Source: an uncultured Bacilli bacterium
Lineage (GTDB): Bacteria; Bacillota_I; Bacilli_A; RF39; UBA660
Length of the DNA: 5,275 nucleotides
Direction of reading: 5' to 3'
NCBI GenBank assembly: GCA_947624535.1
Contig: CANQKU010000075.1
Coordinates: 1 to 5,275, forward strand
The notes below the pieces were generated by a model that worked only from the letters and a program-made list of their open reading frames with translations, did no database searches and was not told the origin of the DNA. Of the stretch, positions 1 to 5,275 are shown piece by piece (position 1 is the first letter of the stretch; each line of letters opens with the position of its first letter). Both the position numbers and the translations under genes were made by a program.

Positions 1-41
1 TTAACAACACCCTTTATTTTGTTTATTTTTTTATGTTAACT

Positions 42-78
42 ACATTATAACAGGTTTGTGTTGTAATGTCTTTTTTTT
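42..78 (+). terminator. Rho-independent terminator of an upstream gene
   Basis: The sequence ACATTATAACA (42-52) pairs with TGTTGTAATGT (59-69) over 11 positions, with a single T-G wobble and a six-base loop GGTTTG. One C and a run of eight T (71-78) follow directly. This is the classic intrinsic terminator layout, although the stem is A/T-rich. The T run lies on the plus strand, so it would end transcription entering from the left, from a gene outside the window. It implies that essC needs its own promoter. Confidence 0.75.
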
Positions 79-90
79 GTATTTTAAAAA

Positions 91-112
91 GTGGTAAAAT
101 TTCTTTCACCAC
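91..112. repeat. Imperfect inverted repeat, possible operator
   Basis: GTGGTAAAA (91-99) and TTTCACCAC (104-112) are inverted copies with one mismatch (A96/C107) around a four-base spacer. The left arm overlaps an extended -10-like string, TG-G-TAAAAT (92-100). No good -35 hexamer lies at the right distance, so a promoter here is only possible. The element could be a repressor site, or a weak minus-strand hairpin followed by five T. It is one of the few GC-containing islands in the intergenic region. Confidence 0.35.
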
Positions 113-271
113 TCCTTAATGTTTAAGAACCATAATAAATTAACTTCTTTTTTTTGGAAAAATTTGGTAGGATCATAAATGTTATTAGTCTATTTTAAAA
201 ATAATAATTTATTAAATTATAAATATGTTGGTTAAAAAATATAAAAACTAATTTTTCTTAATATTGAAATT

Positions 272-291
272 AAAAAGTTTTAAAACTTTTT
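272..291. repeat. Perfect 20-bp A/T palindrome
   Basis: AAAAAGTTTT (272-281) is followed immediately by its exact reverse complement AAAACTTTTT (282-291), with no spacer. A related half-site, AAAACTTT, recurs at 299-306. With no loop it is poor as an RNA hairpin but has the symmetry of a binding site for a dimeric protein. It ends 11 bases before the predicted -35 hexamer of the essC promoter, a position suited to a regulator. In such A/T-rich DNA, chance palindromes are more common than usual, so function is inferred. Confidence 0.4.
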
Positions 292-302
292 TAAAAGAAA
301 AC

Positions 303-331
303 TTTAAAAAAACAATAATAAATGGTATACT
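303..331 (+). promoter_or_regulatory. Predicted extended -10 promoter of essC-esaB
   Basis: A TG-N-TATACT extended -10 element lies at 323-331 (hexamer TATACT 326-331). Exactly 17 bases upstream is TTTAAA (303-308), matching the -35 consensus at four of six positions. A perfect TATAAT at 335-340 overlaps the same region and could act as an alternative -10 but has no recognisable -35. Transcription would start around 338-347, giving a short leader before the ATG at 363. Because the preceding unit ends in a terminator, a promoter is expected here. Confidence 0.5.
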
Positions 332-349
332 GACTATAATAGAATATTT

Positions 350-353
350 GGGG
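350..353 (+). promoter_or_regulatory. Ribosome-binding site that decides the essC start
   Basis: GGGG at 350-353, within TTGGGGTG, lies nine bases before the ATG at 363 and is a usable Shine-Dalgarno core. The alternative in-frame TTG at 264 is preceded by A/T sequence without any G, so it has no such site. This favours the ATG at 363. Confidence 0.6.
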
Positions 354-362
354 TGTGTTAGT

Positions 363-3300
363 ATGCTATTATATTTATTACATAAAAATTATATATACAC
401 GTATAGATTGCCAAGTAAGGTTGAAGGCAGTTATGTTCTTAATGATTACGATGATGAGAATAAAGTTCGTAATTTAGTAAATATTTCATCAAGTCAAGAT
501 AAATGGATTATAAATTCAAATAATGAAGTAATTGTGAATTATAATGGTCAACTTGTTAATCAAATAGAATTAAAAGAATTTTGTTTTTATACTTTACAAT
601 ATCTAAAGCAAGAAAACATTATTTTATATGTGCTTCCTGGTAATGATACTAATTGGAGCGTTTTCTCTGTTGATGATCAATCTGTATTGAGTTTTGGAAA
701 TAATTCCAATAATGATGGTATATTTTTGAGTCAAAATGTAGCTGCCAAGCAGATTCAATTAAAAAATAATAAAGGCGTTTGGGAATACAAAAACTTAGAA
801 CCTAATATTCCAGTATATGTTAATAAAAAAAGAATCGATGAAGCTAATTTATATAGCTTTGACGTGTTGTTTGTTATGGGCTTTAAAGTAATTTTACTTA
901 ATAATAAAATCATTATTACTTATCCTCCAAGGAATTTCGATTTTATTGATACGAAATTAATTAGTGAAAAAAAAGAATTAGCAGTTCCAAATAGTAATAA
1001 TGAAGAAAATGTTAAGGATTTTTATGATCAAAGTGATTATTTCTCAAAATCACCAGTGTTTAGGAAAAAAATTGAAAATTATGATGTAACAATTACAAGT
1101 CCATCTGATAAGGTAAAAAACGATAGTGGTTCTATTTTTGGACAATTAGTTCCGTCTGGTTTGATGAGTATTACTTCTATAGTTTCTGCATATTATGCAA
1201 TCCAAAATTATCGTGCTGGTAAAATAGAAAAAGAGTCGTTTGTTACTACTGCTTTAATGTGTATAGTCATGCTAATTACTGGAATTGTGTGGCCTATCGT
1301 TGAATGGCTTGCTAGTAAATTTAGAAATATTATCATGGAACGAGTTAGAATAATTAATTATAAACGCTATTTAAAACGAAAAAGAAAACAATTGAACAAT
1401 ATAGTTACTGAACAAAAAGCAATATTAGAATTTAATAATTTATCTTTAAATGAATGCTTTGAAATTATTCAAAAAAGAACGGCATATTTATTTTCTAGAA
1501 ACATTAGAAATGATTATTTCCTATCTATTACATTTGGTGTTGGGAAAATATCATCAAATATTCAGTTTGATTACAAAAGACCAGAACTAATCGTTGATAA
1601 TGACAAATTATTAGATCAAATAGATAAATTGATTGATGATTTTAAATATATAGAGAATGCACCATTTAGTATTGATTTAAAAAATAATTCACTAGCAGTA
1701 GTTAACAGTAGTGGTCTATATGAACCCTTATTAAAAGCAATTATATTACAACTAATCACTTTGCATGATTATAGCGATTTAAAATTAGTTGTATTAACAT
1801 CTGAATTTTCTATTTTAAATAAGATAAGAAATTTAAATCACTGTTGGAGTGATGATAGGAGTATTAGATTTTTTGCCAAGACTATTAATGAAGCTGAAAG
1901 TATTTCTAGTGAATTGATGAAAATATTTAATAAAAATATTCAAGCTGTAGATAAAGATTCTAATGCTACTTCTAATTACTATTTAATTGTTTCAGATTGT
2001 ATTGAACAATATAAAGGATTAACTCTAGTAGATAAAATTTTATCCACAAATCAATCTTCTAACTTTAGTATGTTAATGTTTAGTGATAAGATGTCAGATA
2101 TTCCAACAGGTTGTAATTCTTTTGTAGTTTATAATAATCAAGAATGTTCTTATTTTAAATCAGAAATGGAAGAAGGCAATACATTTAAATTTCAACCTAG
2201 ATTAATGGATAATACAATTGATTTTAATAAATGTATTGATTTATTATCTAATATTCCTATAAAGATTGATAATGAATCAAAAGGATTGTTACCTGATAAA
2301 TTAGGTTTTTTAGAAATGTATGGTGTTGGAAATCTTGAACAGTTAAATATCATAAATCATTGGAAAACTTCCGCTGTAGTAAGTAGTTTAGCAGCACCAA
2401 TAGGTGTTGATTATAATGGTAATCTTTTAACATTAGATTTACATGAAAAAAAACATGGACCACATGGATTGATTGCAGGAATGACAGGAAGTGGTAAATC
2501 TGAATTTATTATTACGTATATATTATCCTTGTCAATTAATTACAGCCCAGATGAAGTGCAATTTGTGCTTATTGATTATAAGGGTGGAGGCTTAGCAGGT
2601 GCTTTTGAAAATAGAAAAACAGGTATTAAATTACCTCATTTAGTAGGAACAATAACTAACCTAGATAAGTCAGAAATGAATAGAACTTTAGTTTCAATAA
2701 AAAGTGAGTTACAAAGAAGACAAAGAAAATTTAATGAAGCAAAAGAATTACTAAATACAGGAAGTATGGATATATATAAATATCAAAGCTTAGTTAGAGA
2801 AGGAACACTAACAGAACCTATGTCACACTTATTTATTATATGTGATGAGTTCGCTGAGTTGAAGGCACAACAGCCTGATTTTATGGACGAGCTTGTTAGT
2901 GCAGCGCGTATAGGGCGTTCTTTAGGTATTCATTTAATTTTGGCAACCCAAAAGCCTAGTGGTGTAGTAGATGATCAAATTTGGTCAAATTCTAAATTCA
3001 AAGTTTGTTGCAAAGTTCAAACTACAGAGGATAGTACTGAAATGATTAGAAGACCAGATGCTGCGTTTTTAAAAGAAGCTGGAAGATTTTATTTATTAGT
3101 TGGTTATGATCAATATTTTGTAGAAGGGCAATCAGGTTATTCTGGAGTCCAATATATACCTTCTCAAAAAGTTATATCAAAATTAGATAATTCAATATCA
3201 TTTATTAATGATATAGGTGATATATACAAAAATATTGTTAAGAAAGATACACCAATCAAAGATAGTCAAACAAAAAAATATGGTGAAGAATTAACTAACA

Positions 3301-4916
3301 TTTTACATTATATTGTTAATGTTGCTAATCAAAATAATTATAGTTATCATCAATTATGGTTGGATAATGTGCCAACTATACTATACTATAATGATTTAAT
3401 TAAAAAATATAAAATGAATATACAACCTTTTGATATTAATCCAATAGTAGGTGAGTATGATGATCCAGAACACCAAAGTCAAGGAATTGTAACTATACCA
3501 ATTACGAGAGGCGGTAATACTTTCATACTTGGTGCTAGTGGGATGGGAAAAAGTACACTTTTAACTACACTTATTTACTCATCGATAATTAATCATCGTC
3601 CAGAAGAAGTAAATTTTTATATAATGGATTTTGGTTCTGAAAAATTAAAAAAATTTTCAAAAGCACCTCATGTTGGTGATGTATTAAGTATAAATGATAA
3701 AAATAAAATATCATATCTATTTTATATGATAGATGCGGAAATATCAAAAAGAAGAAAATATTATTCAGATAATGGTGGAGATTTTGCTCAAGATGTTAAA
3801 AATGGAAAAAGTGTTTTTCAAAATATAATAGTAATAATATATGGTATGGAAGTTTTTAGAGAAACTTTTGAAGATGTTTATGATGAATTGTTTTTGACAA
3901 TTATTAGAAATTGTTCTAAATTTGGTATTAATTTCATTGTATCAGGTGCGTCTACTTCTTCATTAGGCTATTCAGCAGAAAATAGTTTTCCTCAAAAAAT
4001 ATTGTTAAATTTAATGGACGCTTCTGACTATCAATTATATTTTACAAACCCACCTTTACCTTCAAAAAATGCGGGACGTGGACTTGTTTTAATTGATGAA
4101 GAATGTATGCAATTTCAAACTTCATTGATATTTAACGAATATGATGAGAGAAAAAATTTAGGTTATGTAATTGATAAGTTGAATGAAATTTGTCCAATAA
4201 AAGCTAAGTCAATTCCAGTTGTTCCTAAAAAACTAGAATTGAAATATTTATTAAATGAAATACGAACAATTGATAGAGTTCCATTAGGAATAAATATTAT
4301 GACTGCACAAATAGGATATTTTAATTTCAATTCTAAACTATGTCTAATGTCAGCATCTCAAAGTCAAATTTTAAATAAGTTTATGCCTAAATTTATAAAA
4401 ATTTTATCATTATGTGCGAATAATAATATTATTATTTTAAATGCCTTAGATAACGTTATGATAAAAACACCACAAAATATTATGTATTATAATTCTAATT
4501 TTAAAAAAGTATTTCCAATATTGACTTCTAATATAAAGAAAATGAATGATACTCCATCTACTAAAAATTTTACTATTATAGTTTTAGGTTATACAAATTT
4601 AAATTCACATATGACAAAATTAAAAGAAGAAAGCAAAGATATAAATAATGTAGATGATTTGATAATGATGGCAAAAAATAATAATTTTAAGTTCATACTA
4701 TTTGATGTTGAATCATTGTTTAGGAAGATTACAAATGGAGAACTTTCAGATTTAATTGATAATCAAAATGGAATTTGGGTAGGCCCTGATTTCGATTCCC
4801 AAGACATCTTTGAGTATGAGAGAAATTCTTTTATGAATCAAGCTAATCCATCTAATGATACAGTTGTGATTGTACAAGATTCTATTTCTCAATATTTGAA
4901 ATTTCCAACAATATAG
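363..4916 (+). CDS. essC: Type VII secretion system (T7SSb) ATPase EssC
   Basis: This is the membrane-anchored motor of the Firmicutes type VII secretion system, exporting WXG100/LXG-type substrates. Numbering starts at the ATG at 363 (1517 residues; S. aureus EssC has about 1479). Residues 1-200 form two FHA-like domains; the second (SFGNNSNND, from S110) lacks the usual Arg of phosphothreonine-binding FHA loops. Two membrane helices follow at about 262-280 and 293-313, then a basic linker and a degenerate ATPase-like D0 region (about 400-600). D1 is canonical: Walker A GMTGSGKSE (706-714), IDYKGGG (737-743), Walker B LFIICDE (D828, E829) and ATQKPSGVVDD (from 861). D2 has Walker A GASGMGKST (1057-1065), but its Walker B strand IIVIIYGME (1155-1163) has Tyr1160 where Asp is expected. 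D3 (about 1290-1517) has no recognisable P-loop lysine. The frame stays open upstream to a TTG at 264 (1550 residues), which I reject. The gene ends with TAG, 14 bases before esaB. Family assignment is very secure; the start is less so. Confidence 0.93.
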   Translation: MLLYLLHKNYIYTYRLPSKVEGSYVLNDYDDENKVRNLVNISSSQDKWIINSNNEVIVNYNGQLVNQIELKEFCFYTLQYLKQENIILYVLPGNDTNWSVFSVDDQSVLSFGNNSNNDGIFLSQNVAAKQIQLKNNKGVWEYKNLEPNIPVYVNKKRIDEANLYSFDVLFVMGFKVILLNNKIIITYPPRNFDFIDTKLISEKKELAVPNSNNEENVKDFYDQSDYFSKSPVFRKKIENYDVTITSPSDKVKNDSGSIFGQLVPSGLMSITSIVSAYYAIQNYRAGKIEKESFVTTALMCIVMLITGIVWPIVEWLASKFRNIIMERVRIINYKRYLKRKRKQLNNIVTEQKAILEFNNLSLNECFEIIQKRTAYLFSRNIRNDYFLSITFGVGKISSNIQFDYKRPELIVDNDKLLDQIDKLIDDFKYIENAPFSIDLKNNSLAVVNSSGLYEPLLKAIILQLITLHDYSDLKLVVLTSEFSILNKIRNLNHCWSDDRSIRFFAKTINEAESISSELMKIFNKNIQAVDKDSNATSNYYLIVSDCIEQYKGLTLVDKILSTNQSSNFSMLMFSDKMSDIPTGCNSFVVYNNQECSYFKSEMEEGNTFKFQPRLMDNTIDFNKCIDLLSNIPIKIDNESKGLLPDKLGFLEMYGVGNLEQLNIINHWKTSAVVSSLAAPIGVDYNGNLLTLDLHEKKHGPHGLIAGMTGSGKSEFIITYILSLSINYSPDEVQFVLIDYKGGGLAGAFENRKTGIKLPHLVGTITNLDKSEMNRTLVSIKSELQRRQRKFNEAKELLNTGSMDIYKYQSLVREGTLTEPMSHLFIICDEFAELKAQQPDFMDELVSAARIGRSLGIHLILATQKPSGVVDDQIWSNSKFKVCCKVQTTEDSTEMIRRPDAAFLKEAGRFYLLVGYDQYFVEGQSGYSGVQYIPSQKVISKLDNSISFINDIGDIYKNIVKKDTPIKDSQTKKYGEELTNILHYIVNVANQNNYSYHQLWLDNVPTILYYNDLIKKYKMNIQPFDINPIVGEYDDPEHQSQGIVTIPITRGGNTFILGASGMGKSTLLTTLIYSSIINHRPEEVNFYIMDFGSEKLKKFSKAPHVGDVLSINDKNKISYLFYMIDAEISKRRKYYSDNGGDFAQDVKNGKSVFQNIIVIIYGMEVFRETFEDVYDELFLTIIRNCSKFGINFIVSGASTSSLGYSAENSFPQKILLNLMDASDYQLYFTNPPLPSKNAGRGLVLIDEECMQFQTSLIFNEYDERKNLGYVIDKLNEICPIKAKSIPVVPKKLELKYLLNEIRTIDRVPLGINIMTAQIGYFNFNSKLCLMSASQSQILNKFMPKFIKILSLCANNNIIILNALDNVMIKTPQNIMYYNSNFKKVFPILTSNIKKMNDTPSTKNFTIIVLGYTNLNSHMTKLKEESKDINNVDDLIMMAKNNNFKFILFDVESLFRKITNGELSDLIDNQNGIWVGPDFDSQDIFEYERNSFMNQANPSNDTVVIVQDSISQYLKFPTI

Positions 4917-4930
4917 AAAGGCAATGCGAT

Positions 4931-5179
4931 ATGAATAAAATACTAATTACAATTTATGTAATAACACTTGACGAAGAATTTGATTTACTTTTACCTATTG
5001 GTATACCGATGAAAGAAGCAATCAATTTGATTCAAGAATCAATTTATGATTTATCTAATGGCAATTATCAAAAGCAAGAAGCTATAAATTTATATAATTC
5101 TGATGGATTATTAATCAATCAAAATAATATAGTAAGATTGTCAGGTTTAAAAAATGGCACAAAAGTTATATTGGCGTGA
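4931..5179 (+). CDS. esaB: EsaB/YukD-family ubiquitin-like T7SS protein
   Basis: This 82-residue soluble protein has the size and pattern of EsaB (S. aureus) and YukD (B. subtilis), about 80 residues. These adopt a ubiquitin-like beta-grasp fold and are required for type VII secretion. Visible features are an N-terminal beta strand (ILITIYVIT), a second strand with the family-like FDLLLPIGIP segment, a helix (MKEAINLIQESI), and a C-terminal LSGLKNGTKVILA resembling the family's final strands. There is no C-terminal di-glycine, so ubiquitin-style conjugation is not suggested. The start is clear: AGAAAGG (4915-4921) precedes the ATG by nine bases and overlaps the essC stop codon. The 14-base gap implies co-transcription with essC. 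In actinobacterial systems the related ubiquitin-like domain of EccD contacts the ATPase EccC, so placement beside essC fits a role at the motor, which is inference. Family assignment rests on pattern and context, since sequence identity in this family is low. Confidence 0.87.
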   Translation: MNKILITIYVITLDEEFDLLLPIGIPMKEAINLIQESIYDLSNGNYQKQEAINLYNSDGLLINQNNIVRLSGLKNGTKVILA

Positions 5180-5275
5180 TATGTCAAATGTTACACATTT
5201 TTGTGAAATGAAAAAGTAAATTCCAGTTTCAGAAAGTGAAAACGAAATGTAAGAGAAACGTCCAAAATAAGGGCG
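5180..5275. other. Downstream tail without a supported gene
   Basis: These 96 bases follow the esaB stop. They contain a weak hairpin (AAATG 5186-5190 with CATTT 5196-5200, then three T), too small to call a terminator, and a second weak stem formed by GTTTCA (5226-5231) and TGAAAAC (5237-5243). The stretch from about 5205 is rich in GAAA-type words and G+C rises slightly toward the end (about 30 of 96 bases). One frame is open from 5212 to the window end with a possible GTG at 5236, but it reads as a lysine-rich string that I do not recognise and has no clear ribosome-binding site. Confidence 0.4.

Larger units (their letters stand above)
1..362. other. Intergenic region ahead of essC
   Basis: This stretch has no gene I can support. 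It is extremely A+T-rich with long T and A runs. From left to right it contains a rho-independent terminator, an imperfect inverted repeat, a perfect palindrome and a promoter-like element, each listed separately. An upstream plus-strand gene probably ends at or before position 1; a TAA lies at 2-4, but its reading frame cannot be judged. The reading frame of essC stays open back to a TTG at 264, but that extension has no ribosome-binding site and overlaps the palindrome and the promoter, so I treat it as non-coding. Confidence 0.7.

Noticed and set aside
4..64. Widely spaced inverted repeat ACAACAC (4-10) and GTGTTGT (58-64)
   Set aside because: The right arm is already used in the much better terminator hairpin at 42-69, and a seven-base match across 47 bases is expected by chance.
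23..109. A 28-codon minus-strand frame starting at GTG with AAGGAG (complement of 112-117) just upstream
   Set aside because: The Shine-Dalgarno is only two bases from the GTG, too close to work. The frame runs through the terminator hairpin and T run, and the peptide is not recognisable.
179..235. An 18-codon plus-strand frame beginning ATG TTA TTA with AGGA six bases upstream, possible leader peptide
   Set aside because: It is very short, made of Asn, Leu, Lys and Tyr codons typical of random A/T-rich sequence. No attenuator structure follows it, and the likely transcript start lies downstream of it.
363..4916. Possible alternative genetic code (TGA as tryptophan), considered because of the very low G+C
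   Set aside because: Tryptophan is written TGG throughout, no in-frame TGA occurs in essC, and TGA ends esaB at the expected family length.
5181..5219. A 12-codon frame starting at an ATG one base after the esaB stop
   Set aside because: Too short, no ribosome-binding site, and the sequence does not resemble a known small protein or a truncated family member.
1..5275. CRISPR array, tRNA, rRNA, insertion sequence or tandem repeats
   Set aside because: I see no regularly spaced repeats, no tRNA-like cloverleaf with T-loop motif, no rRNA motif and no terminal inverted repeats with a transposase. Apart from the two ends, the window is filled by essC and esaB.

Overview
The window carries the motor half of a Firmicutes-type (T7SSb) type VII secretion locus. 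Composition is strongly A+T-rich, and the coding style is that of a low-GC Bacillota. The protein motifs look closer to clostridial or Erysipelotrichia-like EssC proteins than to staphylococcal EssC, but this placement is inferred from memory of the families and not from a search. The genetic code appears standard: tryptophan is TGG, there is no in-frame TGA in the large gene, and TGA ends the small gene where its family normally ends.

Layout. Positions 1-362 are non-coding. They hold a convincing rho-independent terminator (42-78) that closes an upstream unit, an imperfect inverted repeat (91-112), a perfect 20-bp A/T palindrome (272-291), and a likely extended -10 promoter (303-331) just ahead of the large gene. 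Positions 363-4916 encode an EssC-family protein of about 1517 residues: two N-terminal FHA-like domains, two membrane helices, and a chain of FtsK/SpoIIIE-type ATPase domains. Positions 4931-5179 encode an 82-residue EsaB/YukD ubiquitin-like protein, 14 bases downstream and surely in the same operon. Positions 5180-5275 show no gene I can support.

How they work together. EssC is the membrane ATPase that recognises and drives WXG100/LXG substrates through the T7SSb machine, and EsaB/YukD is a small cytosolic core or accessory factor of the same machine. The order here (terminator, promoter, essC, esaB) differs from the usual staphylococcal/listerial order in which esaB and essB precede essC. 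The other components (EsxA-like substrate, EsaA, EssA, EssB, LXG toxins) are not in the window. Points worth a second look: the start-site conflict (TTG at 264 versus ATG at 363), the Asp-to-Tyr change at the Walker B position of the second ATPase domain despite an intact Walker A, and the palindrome beside the predicted promoter. I see no wholly new system; this is a divergent member of a known one.
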